DNA of 26,507 nt, from the NCBI GenBank assembly GCA_015478765.1, contig JADMKR010000113.1:1-26507 (forward strand). Reading direction: 5' to 3'. Positions 6,721 to 15,526 of this stretch are shown piece after piece. How positions within the stretch are numbered: position 1 is the first letter of the stretch; each line of letters starts with the position of its first letter. A model generated the notes under the pieces. The model made no database searches. It saw only the letters and a list, made by a program, of their open reading frames with translations, and was not told the DNA's origin. Both the position numbers and the translations under genes were made by a program. Source of the stretch: Flavobacterium sp. (GTDB lineage: Bacteria > Bacteroidota > Bacteroidia > Flavobacteriales > Flavobacteriaceae).

Positions 6721-8421
6721 TTAATCTGCGAGTTTAACCGTTTTACTTTCGCCTTCAACTACTACTTTCACTATACCGTGTTTTGAAAGACCTTTCATCG
6801 CGATGTCCCATTTTTTTCCGCTAAGGCCGGTTTGTAATTTCAATGCGTCCAACGCCAGTGATTTGGTAGTCTTCAGGATTTCCGAAATGAGTTTTTCATC
6901 ATCGGAAAGGGCAACCGCTTTTTTCTCAGGGCGCATTTGCGGAAAGAGCAAAACTTCCTGAATTGAGGAATTATTGGTCAGAAACATTATCAGTCGGTCC
7001 ATACCAATTCCCAGCCCGGATGTGGGAGGCATTCCATATTCCAAAGCCCGTAAAAAATCCTCATCAATAAATCCGGTCGCTTCATCGTCGCCATTTGCTG
7101 CCAATTTTAGCTGGTGTTCAAATCGCTGCCGTTGATCGATAGGATCATTAAGTTCAGAATAGGCATTGGCGACCTCTTTCCCGCAAACCATCAATTCGAA
7201 TCTTTCAGTAAGTTCGGGGTTATCACGATGCTGTTTGCAAAGCGGACTCATTTCCTTAGGATAATCGGTGATAAATGTAGGCTGGATGTAATTTGCTTCA
7301 CATTTACTGCCGAAAATCTCATCTATGATTTTTCCCTTGCCCATCGTACTATCGACTTCAACACCCATCTGCCTTGCGGCATCGAATAATTCTTGCTCTG
7401 ATTTTCCTGAAATGTCAAATCCTGTGTATTGTTTGATGGCATCGGTCATGGTAACCCGTGCATATGGAGCCCTGAAATCTATTTCGTGACTACCGAAGGT
7501 GGCGGTGGATTTTCCGTTGACTGCAATAGCGCAATGTTCGAGTAGATTTTCTGTAAAGGTCATCATCCAATTGTAGTCTTTGTAGGCTACGTAGATTTCC
7601 ATCGCGGTAAATTCAGGATTATGCGTCCGGTCCATACCTTCATTTCGGAAATTTTTGGAGAATTCATATACGCCTTCGAATCCGCCGACGATCAGTCGTT
7701 TTAAATATAGTTCGTTGGCAATACGCATATATAATGGTATATCAAGCGAGTTGTGATGAGTTACGAACGGCCTCGCTGCGGCGCCTCCAGGGATGGGTTG
7801 CAAAATTGGCGTTTCGACTTCGAGATATCCCTGCTCATTAAAAAACGAGCGCATTGCATTAAAAAGCTTGGTGCGCTTGATGAAAGTATCTTTTACGTGA
7901 TCATTGACAGTAAGGTCCACATAACGTCGGCGGTAACGTTGCTCTGGGTCGGCGAATGCGTCGTGTATTTTTCCATCGGCATCGGTTTTAACAACCGGAA
8001 GGGGTCGCAACGCTTTCGCGAGAACAGTCAGTTCGGTAACATGTACCGAAACTTCGCCTACCTGCGTTTTAAAAACTTTGCCGCGCACGCCGATGAAATC
8101 GCCTATATCCAATAATTTTTTAAAGGTGACATTATAGGTGGTTTTAGCCTCATCGGTTGAAACGTCATCTCGCGAAATATATACCTGTATGCGGCCACGA
8201 GAATCTTTTAGTTCGGCAAACGATGCCTTGCCCATTATTCTTTTACCCATTAATCGTCCTGCGATGGTAACTTCTTTACCTTCGTATTCATCGAATTGGG
8301 ATATAATTTCATCGGAAAAAGCTGTGGTGATAAATTCGTTTGCGGGATACGGATCGATACCGTTATTTCTAAGTTCCTGAAGTGCTTCCCGACGTAAAAT
8401 CTCCTGTTCTGATAATGCCAT
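6721..8421 (-). CDS. lysS: Lysine--tRNA ligase, class II
   Basis: 566-aa cytosolic enzyme that charges tRNA-Lys. The N-terminal OB-fold anticodon-binding domain (about 50-170) includes VTIAGRLMGKRIMGKASFAE. The class II catalytic core shows motif 2 as FRNEGMDRTHNPEFTAMEIY and motif 3 in GLGIGMDRLIMFLTN, followed by VLLFPQMRPEK. It is about 60 residues longer than the ~505-residue enterobacterial enzyme. The extra part starts near residue 502 (AVALSDDEKLISEILKTT) and looks like a small helical, winged-helix-like domain; I recall it as usual in Flavobacteriaceae LysS. The start is fixed by a perfect promoter 20 nt upstream. Confidence 0.96.
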   Translation of the reverse strand: MALSEQEILRREALQELRNNGIDPYPANEFITTAFSDEIISQFDEYEGKEVTIAGRLMGKRIMGKASFAELKDSRGRIQVYISRDDVSTDEAKTTYNVTFKKLLDIGDFIGVRGKVFKTQVGEVSVHVTELTVLAKALRPLPVVKTDADGKIHDAFADPEQRYRRRYVDLTVNDHVKDTFIKRTKLFNAMRSFFNEQGYLEVETPILQPIPGGAAARPFVTHHNSLDIPLYMRIANELYLKRLIVGGFEGVYEFSKNFRNEGMDRTHNPEFTAMEIYVAYKDYNWMMTFTENLLEHCAIAVNGKSTATFGSHEIDFRAPYARVTMTDAIKQYTGFDISGKSEQELFDAARQMGVEVDSTMGKGKIIDEIFGSKCEANYIQPTFITDYPKEMSPLCKQHRDNPELTERFELMVCGKEVANAYSELNDPIDQRQRFEHQLKLAANGDDEATGFIDEDFLRALEYGMPPTSGLGIGMDRLIMFLTNNSSIQEVLLFPQMRPEKKAVALSDDEKLISEILKTTKSLALDALKLQTGLSGKKWDIAMKGLSKHGIVKVVVEGESKTVKLAD

Positions 8422-8441
8422 TGTGCTGTTTTTAAGACGTG

Positions 8442-8471
8442 CAAAGATAGTTATATTTCGGTTGCCGACAA
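8442..8471 (-). promoter_or_regulatory. lysS promoter
   Basis: On the minus strand TTG (8471-8469), exactly 19 nt, then TATCTTTG (8449-8442). This is a full match to the Bacteroidota sigma-A pattern and leaves a leader of about 15 nt before the ATG at 8421. Confidence 0.8.
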
Positions 8472-8517
8472 TCGGGCATCAGCTTGCCTTGTGAAGTTAA
8501 ATCCGACTGATTGTTTG

Positions 8518-8525
8518 TAACTTTG
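8518..8525 (+). promoter_or_regulatory. lipB -7 box
   Basis: TAACTTTG matches TAnnTTTG and lies 16 nt before the lipB ATG. The -33 position has GTT instead of TTG, so only the -7 element is convincing. It is divergent from the lysS promoter, with about 70 nt between the boxes. Confidence 0.6.
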
Positions 8526-8541
8526 CGGCAGATACCAAGAA

Positions 8542-9249
8542 ATGAACAAAAAAATAATAGTACGCGACCTGGGGATGATGGATTATAAGATGGCTTGGGA
8601 ATACCAGGAGTCTATTTTCGAATCGATCGTCAATCAGAAAATAAGCAACAAACGAGAGGGCCTAAATATCGAAACAAGCAATTACTTTTTGTTTGTTGAG
8701 CATCCGCATGTATATACCCTGGGAAAGAGTGGTGATGTATCCAACCTGCTACTCGACGAAAAGCAACTGGCTTCGAAAGGTGCCACATACTACAAAATTA
8801 ATCGGGGCGGAGACATTACTTATCACGGGCCGGGTCAGATTGTGGGCTACCCGATACTTGATCTGGAAAATTTTTTCACCGACATACACCGATATTTGCG
8901 ATTGCTGGAAGAAGTCATCATCCTGACATTGCAGGATTTCGGAATAAAATCAAGCCGAAGTCCGGGCGAAACCGGAGTCTGGCTAGATGTAGCAACGCCT
9001 TTTGCCAGAAAAATCTGCGCAATGGGTGTAAGGGCATCGCGTTGGGTTACAATGCACGGATTTGCGTTGAACGTGAATTCTGATTTAGGATATTTCGACA
9101 ATATTGTACCCTGTGGTATTCGGGGGAAGGGAGTTACATCGCTAAATGTGGAACTGGGTGTCGATGCTGTTGCGCTCTGCGATGTCCAAAAATTGGTTCT
9201 CAAACATTTTAAAGAGTTGTTTGAAGCGGAACTGATTCACGATCGCTAA
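8542..9249 (+). CDS. lipB: Lipoyl(octanoyl) transferase
   Basis: 235-aa cytosolic enzyme that moves octanoyl from acyl carrier protein to lipoyl domains, the first step of protein lipoylation. Family signatures are YTLGKSGD, RGGDITYHGPGQIVGYPI, and the catalytic Lys157 in RKICAMGVR. MHGFALNVN follows, and then the acyl-carrying Cys191 in VPCGIRGKGVTSL. Length is normal for Bacteroidota members. The 3' end overlaps the 3' end of convergent rnhB by 41 nt, so no separate terminator fits between them. Confidence 0.96.
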   Translation: MNKKIIVRDLGMMDYKMAWEYQESIFESIVNQKISNKREGLNIETSNYFLFVEHPHVYTLGKSGDVSNLLLDEKQLASKGATYYKINRGGDITYHGPGQIVGYPILDLENFFTDIHRYLRLLEEVIILTLQDFGIKSSRSPGETGVWLDVATPFARKICAMGVRASRWVTMHGFALNVNSDLGYFDNIVPCGIRGKGVTSLNVELGVDAVALCDVQKLVLKHFKELFEAELIHDR

Positions 9250-9856
9250 CGAATCCGGAGAAGTCAAGCTCAGTTTGCTCGGGAAGTTGTCTAAAAGATT
9301 TGCGATGATACTTTGTCAGGCCATACTTCCGAATAGCTTCGCGATGCTCTAAAGTAGGATAACCCTTATTATTTTTCCAATTGTACATCGGGAATTCCAA
9401 GTGTATTTTATTCATGAAATCGTCGCGGTAGGTCTTGGCCAATACCGATGCCGCTGCTATACTCAGATACTTTCCATCACCTTTTATTATGCAAGTGTAT
9501 GGAATGTCGTTGAGTGGTTTGAACCGATTGCCGTCGACGATTATATATAAAGGACAAGGATCTAATTTCTGAATACATTCCTGCATCGCCCGTATAGAAG
9601 CATTCAGGATATTTATTTCATCTATGATCGTATGGTCGATGTGGGTCACCGCATAACACATAGCATGTCTTTCTATTAGTGGGCGCAGGGCATTGCGGTC
9701 TTTTTCGGTAAGTAGTTTCGAGTCGTTTAAGGTTTCGCTTTCAAAATGCTGCGGCAAGATAACGGCAGCGGCTGTAACGGGACCCGCCAGGCATCCCCGG
9801 CCGGCTTCGTCGGTACCCGCTTCGTAACCGCAATTTGAAAAGGAATTCAGCAGCAT
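9209..9856 (-). CDS. rnhB: Ribonuclease HII
   Basis: 215-aa nuclease that cuts the RNA strand of RNA-DNA hybrids and starts removal of misincorporated ribonucleotides. The metal-binding acidic residues are visible: D16 and E17 in GTDEAGRGCLAGPV, D108 in YIIVDGNRF and D127 in IKGDGKYLSIAAASVLAKTYRD. DSKLLTEKDR is the conserved substrate helix. The start fits the usual 12-15 residues before the first catalytic Asp. Its last 41 nt (about 13 codons) overlap lipB on the other strand; the tail RESVPLQTTL is probably not part of the catalytic fold. Confidence 0.96.
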   Translation of the reverse strand: MLLNSFSNCGYEAGTDEAGRGCLAGPVTAAAVILPQHFESETLNDSKLLTEKDRNALRPLIERHAMCYAVTHIDHTIIDEINILNASIRAMQECIQKLDPCPLYIIVDGNRFKPLNDIPYTCIIKGDGKYLSIAAASVLAKTYRDDFMNKIHLEFPMYNWKNNKGYPTLEHREAIRKYGLTKYHRKSFRQLPEQTELDFSGFVSDRESVPLQTTL

Positions 9857-9871
9857 TTAAATTTTTTTTTA

Positions 9872-9879
9872 CAAAAGTA
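9872..9879 (-). promoter_or_regulatory. rnhB -7 box
   Basis: On the minus strand this is TACTTTTG, an exact TAnnTTTG match 15 nt upstream of the ATG at 9856. A TTG (9898-9896) lies 16 nt further upstream, a shorter spacer than the 19 nt seen at the best promoters here. Confidence 0.6.
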
Positions 9880-9980
9880 TGGAAACCCACGCAACCAATC
9901 CAAAAATATTACATCTATGGTCCAGAGTTATTGGCGTCATGATTCTGCTTTCGCAGGCTTTTTAACAGAAATAAATTGTA

Positions 9981-10036
9981 TTATTCCGAAGTAATATTTG
10001 TTTATTTAAGAATTTATTATGAAGTTTGCGGAATAA
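9981..10036 (+). promoter_or_regulatory. Putative susC promoter framed by an inverted repeat
   Basis: TTTG (9997-10000), 20 nt and GAAGTTTG (10021-10028, one mismatch to TAnnTTTG) form a plausible promoter about 30 nt before the susC ATG. It is framed by a perfect 8-bp inverted repeat, TTATTCCG (9981-9988) and CGGAATAA (10029-10036). The repeat could be a regulator site or chance; the arms are short for the search space. Confidence 0.4.
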
Positions 10037-10056
10037 CTAACTCAAATAAATTTAAT

Positions 10057-13000
10057 ATGAGATCGAAGTTCAAATGGATTTTTACGCTATTATTAGCGGT
10101 ATCAATGCAGTTTTCGTTTGCGCAAGAGAAGACTGTGACGGGTGTTGTTTCTGATGCTTCAGGAACATTGCCTGGTGCAAATGTTGTAGTACAAGGTACA
10201 ACTAGAGGAACGCAGACAGACATTGATGGTAGGTATTCTATCCAGGCAAGTCAGGGCGATGTATTGGTTTTCTCATTTGTTGGGATGGCTGATGTTCGTA
10301 TGACTGTTGGTGCGTCAAATGTCATTAATGCTACCCTTGCAGAAGGTGGTATTATGTTAGGTGAGGTTGTTGTACAAGGGGCATTGGGTATTACCCGAAC
10401 TCGTGATATGGTAACATCGTCTCAACAAACGGTTCGTGCTGCAGAGATTACTCAGGCTGCACAGCCAAACGTAGTACAGAGTTTAGCGGGTAAGGTATCG
10501 GGTCTTCAGATCAACACTACTAATAATGGTGTTAATGCGACGACAAGAATCGTACTTAGGGGTAACCGTTCATTAACTGGTTCTAACCAGGCATTGATCG
10601 TTATTGATAACGCGATTTCGAATGCTACGGCTTTATCAACGATTGCGCCGGAGATGATTGAGTCTACCAACGTAATCAAAGGTGCGCAAGGTGCTGCTCT
10701 TTATGGTTCTCAAGGTTCGAATGGTGTTATCATCGTTACTACTAAGAGAGGTGCAAAAGGTGGCAAACCGGTAGTTAGCATCAATTCTGCGATTGACTTT
10801 GAAGAAGTTGCATTTGTTCCACAAAGACAACAACGCTACGGTTCAGGTTGGAGTGGTACACACGTGACATATGAAAATGGTGCATGGGGTGCTGAGTTTG
10901 ACGGTGTTGTAAGACCGGTTGGTCTTCAGCAGGCAGATGGTTCTTATATAATGGCGCCATACAGCCCAATTAAGAATAACATTAAGAAGTTCTTTAATAC
11001 AGGTACAATCATGCAGAATGGTTTCTCGATCAACTCGGGAGATGAGACTGGGTATGTTTCATTATCTGCTAACAAGCAAAATACTGAGTTTGTTGTAGCC
11101 GGTGATAAACTTGACCGTGCAGCCTTTATGTTTAAGGGAGGTAAGAAACTTGGAAAGTGGAACGTAAACGGTATCGCTAACTACAATTCTCAAAAAACAG
11201 AGACTACATCAGCGGCTCTTTATACTGAGTTATTGCAGGCTGCAACCAACATTCCGGTTGATCAGTTTTCTTCTCCATTCAACCAGTATCACTGGACGTC
11301 TTACTACAGAAGCCCTTATTGGATGCGTGAAAATATCCGCAACGAACAACGCAGGGATTTCTTCAGTGGTCAGGGAGAGCTTACTTATGAGTTGAACAAA
11401 AACATCAATTTCCGTTACAATGCCAACGTTCAAATGACGCAGGTTAACGGTATGTCGTTTACTAACGAGTACATCGACGAAATTAAAGTTGGTGGTGGTG
11501 ATCACTCAACCGTATCAGCATTTTCACAGTTTAACAATTCTAGACGATTTATCTACTCTGATTTCTTCGTGAATTTTGATTATGATTTGACTGATAAGAT
11601 TAACTTGAAATTGAACATTGGTAACAACATTCAAGATGATTTATATAAGATCACAAGTGTAGGTGGAACGAATTTGACTATTCCAGGTTTGTATACTTTA
11701 GATAACGTGGAGAATCAAGATATTTCGACGACTGGTGGTAATGGAAACTTTACTGAGCGTAGCAGACGTTTTGCATTCTTCGCTAACGTTGACTTAGGAT
11801 ATGACGACTACTTATTTGTGAATTTAACAGGTCGTAACGAGTGGGTATCAGAGTTAGATGTGAATAATAACAGTTTCTTTTATCCAAGTGCCGGTATTTC
11901 ATTCATTCCTACCAAAGCTTTCGATGCGTTGGAGAATAATGACGTATTGAATTACTTCAAAGTGGCTGCAAGTTGGGTTAAGATCGGTGCACACCGTGCT
12001 GCTCCTTACGCAATTAACAACTTGTACAGTTCAGGTTTCGGATTCCCATTTGGTGATAACAACTCGTTCTCACAACAAACAGCAAATACTTTCCAGTATA
12101 TCCAGCCGGAATTTTATACAACTAAAGAGGTAACAGTGAACATGGAATTCTTAAAAAGCCGTATTTCATTGGATCTTTCTGTATTCCGTACAGACAACAC
12201 CGATCTTAATACTGCTGTATCTTCTTCTTATGCTTCAGGTATCACGCAATCTACGATCAACATTGGTAAAACTGAGTTGAACGGTATCGAGATCGATTTA
12301 GGATTTACGCCAATTGACAACCGTGAGATCGATTTGAAATGGACTAACAGATTAAGCTACTTCTCTGCTAAGACTGACGTGCTTGCGCTAGGTAATGGAC
12401 AGGAGTCAATGGTAATTGCTGGTGCTAACTTCGCTACCTCAGGTGGTATTGGAATTTTCGCTGATGTGGGTGAAGAGTATCCATTGATTAAAGGTATCGG
12501 TTACCAACGTGATGACCAAGGTCGTGTTATTATCAACGCTGCCACTGGTATGCCGGAGAAAACTTTGGATTATATCAAGTTAGGTAAAGCTACGCCAGAT
12601 TACATTTTGAACTATAATACGGCAATCGACTTTAAAGGGTTCCGTCTTGCGGCTGTAATGGATTACCGTACAGGACACCAATTCTGGTCAGGTACAAAAC
12701 AATGGTTGTCTTGGTCAGGTCACTTGTATGATTCAGCAGTAACGGGTAGAACAGGGTTTATTTTCCCTAATTCGTCAATCGAAACATCTCCGGGAGTATA
12801 TGCTGCCAATACAAATACAGTTACAGGTGGTACAACTTATGCGTCTTACTTGTCATACTTCCAGGATGAATATGCTGAAACTGCAGAGAACTTTGTACTT
12901 GATGCTACTGCATTTAAAGTACGTGAGCTTTCTTTAAGCTATGCATTTCCTTCTGATATTATCGAGCGTGCTGGTTTGACTTCGCTTCGTTTAGGTGTAA

Positions 13001-13155
13001 ACGCGAGAAATCCGTTTATGATCCTTCCAAAAGAAAACAGGAATTACAGTGATCCTGAGCAATCAAGATCGTCAGGTAACGACCAAGGTCTGGCTGCAAC
13101 AGGTCAGTATCCACAAACTAGAACTTACGGGTTCAGTGTTAACTTAACATTTTAA
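10057..13155 (+). CDS. SusC/RagA-family TonB-dependent outer-membrane receptor
   Basis: The start is placed at 10057 (1032 aa) because MRSKFKWIFTLLLAVSMQFSFAQ is a proper signal peptide; the 27 codons upstream in the same frame are promoter DNA. Then follow a carboxypeptidase-regulatory-like domain (about 25-105, VTGVVSDASGTLPGANVVVQ), a TonB plug (about 125-230, with VLRGNRSLTGSNQALIVIDN and GSQGSNGVIIVTTKRG) and a 22-strand-type barrel ending in the usual TYGFSVNLTF. SusC proteins form the channel under a SusD lid and import large ligands using TonB energy. It lies 5 nt before the SusD gene. No carbohydrate enzyme accompanies the pair, so the substrate cannot be read from context. Codon choice looks biased (many GGT, GCT, CGT), suggesting high expression. 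Confidence 0.95.
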   Translation: MRSKFKWIFTLLLAVSMQFSFAQEKTVTGVVSDASGTLPGANVVVQGTTRGTQTDIDGRYSIQASQGDVLVFSFVGMADVRMTVGASNVINATLAEGGIMLGEVVVQGALGITRTRDMVTSSQQTVRAAEITQAAQPNVVQSLAGKVSGLQINTTNNGVNATTRIVLRGNRSLTGSNQALIVIDNAISNATALSTIAPEMIESTNVIKGAQGAALYGSQGSNGVIIVTTKRGAKGGKPVVSINSAIDFEEVAFVPQRQQRYGSGWSGTHVTYENGAWGAEFDGVVRPVGLQQADGSYIMAPYSPIKNNIKKFFNTGTIMQNGFSINSGDETGYVSLSANKQNTEFVVAGDKLDRAAFMFKGGKKLGKWNVNGIANYNSQKTETTSAALYTELLQAATNIPVDQFSSPFNQYHWTSYYRSPYWMRENIRNEQRRDFFSGQGELTYELNKNINFRYNANVQMTQVNGMSFTNEYIDEIKVGGGDHSTVSAFSQFNNSRRFIYSDFFVNFDYDLTDKINLKLNIGNNIQDDLYKITSVGGTNLTIPGLYTLDNVENQDISTTGGNGNFTERSRRFAFFANVDLGYDDYLFVNLTGRNEWVSELDVNNNSFFYPSAGISFIPTKAFDALENNDVLNYFKVAASWVKIGAHRAAPYAINNLYSSGFGFPFGDNNSFSQQTANTFQYIQPEFYTTKEVTVNMEFLKSRISLDLSVFRTDNTDLNTAVSSSYASGITQSTINIGKTELNGIEIDLGFTPIDNREIDLKWTNRLSYFSAKTDVLALGNGQESMVIAGANFATSGGIGIFADVGEEYPLIKGIGYQRDDQGRVIINAATGMPEKTLDYIKLGKATPDYILNYNTAIDFKGFRLAAVMDYRTGHQFWSGTKQWLSWSGHLYDSAVTGRTGFIFPNSSIETSPGVYAANTNTVTGGTTYASYLSYFQDEYAETAENFVLDATAFKVRELSLSYAFPSDIIERAGLTSLRLGVNARNPFMILPKENRNYSDPEQSRSSGNDQGLAATGQYPQTRTYGFSVNLTF

Positions 13156-13160
13156 TAAAT

Positions 13161-14651
13161 ATGAAAAAGATAAAATTAATTATTCCGATTATAGCGCTGT
13201 CGCTATTCTCGTGTAGTGACTATTTGGATATTAACGATTCCCCAAACAATGCTACAGAAGAGCAGGTTACTCCTAATCTTGCTTTGGCAGCTGCTCAATC
13301 GACGACGTACCGAACATTGGCCAGAACAGGCAATATTTTCGGTAACCTGATGTTGAACAACTGGGGCTATAATGTTAACTCTTTCGCGGTAACGAACCCT
13401 GAAGAATTTTCACTGGCTATCACCAACAACTTCTATTCAGGTATTTGGGACGGTTTGTTTTTGAACACTACCAACTTCACGAATATTATTAACCATCCGT
13501 CAACGACGCATGACAACCACAAAGCGATTGCGAAAATTTGCAAAAGCTACTACTTCCAGTATTTGGTAGACATGTATGGTGATATTCCTTACTCTGAGGC
13601 TCATATGGGAAGCGACATGCTTAACCCTGCTTATGACGATGATATGGCTATTTACCGCGATTTAGTTGTACAGATTGAAGAGGCCATCGAAATGATTGAA
13701 AATCCCGCAGAAGGTACAATAACTGTTGGAGGCGAAGATGTTATCCTTAACGGAAACATGGCGCGTTGGGTACGTTTTGGTAATACATTGAAACTTAGAT
13801 TGCTTTTGCGTCAATCTGAAATGAATGATGCTGAAACTATTGCTTACCTAAACACTGAGTTTGCAGAGCTTGCAGGTGAAGAGTTTGTTGTTGAGGATGT
13901 TACTATCAATCCTGGATACGATAACACTCAGGATGCTCGTCAAAATCCATTTTATAACTTATTTTATGAAGTTAGTGGTGTTGACAAGCAGTCATTCCGT
14001 CTTTACAGAGCTTCGAAGTATATTGCTGACGAACTTAACGATAACCCAATCGATCCACGTAGAGGTCAATTATTTCAACTACTTGGCGGGCAGGTTGTAG
14101 GTGTTTTACAAGGTGATGCTTCTGTTGTAGGTGGTGGAACTGCACCGGCTAACATTTCAACACTCGGACCTGGCGTCATTGCTGGTCCTGATCAAGATGG
14201 CTATATGATGTTGGCTGCTGAAAGTTTCCTTTTACAGGCTGAAGCAGTTCACCGAGGCTACATGGCAGGTGACGCTCAATCATTGTTTAACCAAGGTATT
14301 GCTGCATCGATAGCACAACTGGGAGCGACGCCAGGAACATATGTTGCCGATATCAACACCGTTTTAGGTAAAGGATATGGTGCGCTTGGAGCTTCTTCTG
14401 ACGATCAAATCGAAGCTATCATGTACCAAAAGAAAATTGCTTTAATGGGTACGAACGCATTGGAAGTATATATTGAGTATACACGTACGGGTTTGATTGA
14501 CGAAATTCCACTTACATCTGGAGCTACGCAGCCGAACAGACCACGTCGTTTACTTTATCCAAACTCTGAGTACACTGGAAACGCAGGAAATGTCCCTACG
14601 CAGACTGTTAATGATGCATTTACATCAGGTCCTTTCTGGTTCGTACCGTAA
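13161..14651 (+). CDS. SusD-like substrate-binding surface lipoprotein (SusD-like_2 type)
   Basis: 496-aa lipoprotein with lipobox LFSC (Cys18) followed by SDYLDINDSPNNA, a typical SusD start. The N-terminal part (EEQVTPNLALAAAQ, LMLNNWGYN) and the helical repeats (AKICKSYYFQYLVDMYGDIPYSEA, NMARWVRFGNTLKLRLLLRQ) fit the nutrient-binding SusD/RagB branch, with its tetratricopeptide-like scaffold. It should sit on the cell surface as the lid of the SusC channel encoded 5 nt upstream. The ligand is unknown. The gene belongs to a four-gene operon that ends at 16600. Confidence 0.93.
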   Translation: MKKIKLIIPIIALSLFSCSDYLDINDSPNNATEEQVTPNLALAAAQSTTYRTLARTGNIFGNLMLNNWGYNVNSFAVTNPEEFSLAITNNFYSGIWDGLFLNTTNFTNIINHPSTTHDNHKAIAKICKSYYFQYLVDMYGDIPYSEAHMGSDMLNPAYDDDMAIYRDLVVQIEEAIEMIENPAEGTITVGGEDVILNGNMARWVRFGNTLKLRLLLRQSEMNDAETIAYLNTEFAELAGEEFVVEDVTINPGYDNTQDARQNPFYNLFYEVSGVDKQSFRLYRASKYIADELNDNPIDPRRGQLFQLLGGQVVGVLQGDASVVGGGTAPANISTLGPGVIAGPDQDGYMMLAAESFLLQAEAVHRGYMAGDAQSLFNQGIAASIAQLGATPGTYVADINTVLGKGYGALGASSDDQIEAIMYQKKIALMGTNALEVYIEYTRTGLIDEIPLTSGATQPNRPRRLLYPNSEYTGNAGNVPTQTVNDAFTSGPFWFVP

Positions 14652-14674
14652 TTAATTAATTAAAATTTGTAAAT

Positions 14675-15511
14675 ATGAAAAAGTTATTGTCATTAATGTT
14701 TGTCATTGCCGCCACTGTATCATGTGTCGATGACGACTTGGGAGCTGAAGGAGACTTCACAGGGCCTAAGATTGTTGGATTTGGGACGAATTTCGCGTCA
14801 GTACCTCATTTTGAAGATATAGGTACAGTTAGTGAGCAGTTTCCTGTAAACATTATTGGTCTTGGGAATGGAATGCCATCTAACGAGCCAATCGTAGTAA
14901 ACTATGAAATCGTTTCTGACGGTACTACTGCTACAGAAGGAGTAGAGTTTGACTTTGTGGACAGCACGGGACAAATTACTATTCCAGCAGGAAGTACTTT
15001 TGGAATGTTCCCTTTAAATGTGAACACAGGGAATTTTAACCCAACAGCTAAAACTGAGTTGGTGTTGAAGTTGACAGATGCTAGCGGTGAAACAGTTATC
15101 GGTGCGCAATATGACACTTTGCGGATCATTTTCGTAGGTTGCCAGTCGCAACTTGCCGGTACATATTCATTAACTGTAACAAACCTTACTAATGGTGCGG
15201 TACGTGTGTTCCCTTCGGCTGAAATCATTACTGAAACAGCGGTAAATACTTTCCATACTACCACTACTGGTACTTGGTTGCTTGGACAATTGGCTTCGCC
15301 AACTCAAGGTTATAACTTCATCGATATTTGTGGTGAGATTACCGTACCTGAGCAAAATCTTGGTAACTATTACAGTAACTTAGTGAGAGGTGTGTCTGCT
15401 GATGGTGTTGATGGAACTGTTACCGATGCGGATCATTTCACAGTGACCTATGAAGTTACATTTGCTGCAGGTAACCAAACCTTCGAAGCAGTTTACGTAA
15501 GAAATAATTAA
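14675..15511 (+). CDS. Surface lipoprotein with Calx-beta-like domain, operon member
   Basis: 278-aa lipoprotein with lipobox ATVSC (Cys17) followed by VDDDLGAEGD. The acidic run after the Cys resembles the Bacteroidota surface-export signal. A Calx-beta-like sandwich is suggested at about 60-150 (ATEGVEFDFVDSTGQITIPA, then KTELVLKLTDASGE). The second half (CQSQLAGTYSLTVTN to FEAVYVRNN) looks like another all-beta domain. No catalytic motif is visible. From its place 23 nt behind the SusD gene, I infer a SusE/SusF-like accessory role in holding ligand at the surface. It is not a recognised SusE or SusF sequence. Confidence 0.8.
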   Translation: MKKLLSLMFVIAATVSCVDDDLGAEGDFTGPKIVGFGTNFASVPHFEDIGTVSEQFPVNIIGLGNGMPSNEPIVVNYEIVSDGTTATEGVEFDFVDSTGQITIPAGSTFGMFPLNVNTGNFNPTAKTELVLKLTDASGETVIGAQYDTLRIIFVGCQSQLAGTYSLTVTNLTNGAVRVFPSAEIITETAVNTFHTTTTGTWLLGQLASPTQGYNFIDICGEITVPEQNLGNYYSNLVRGVSADGVDGTVTDADHFTVTYEVTFAAGNQTFEAVYVRNN

Positions 15512-15526
15512 TCATAAAAATTTCAA

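Noticed and set aside
9945..9962. CTGC/GCAG hairpin followed by T-run before susC
   Set aside because: Only 4 bp of stem and no gene that needs a terminator there; treated as chance.
9976..10056. Upstream extension of the SusC frame
   Set aside because: It covers the promoter region, and a normal signal peptide starts at 10057.
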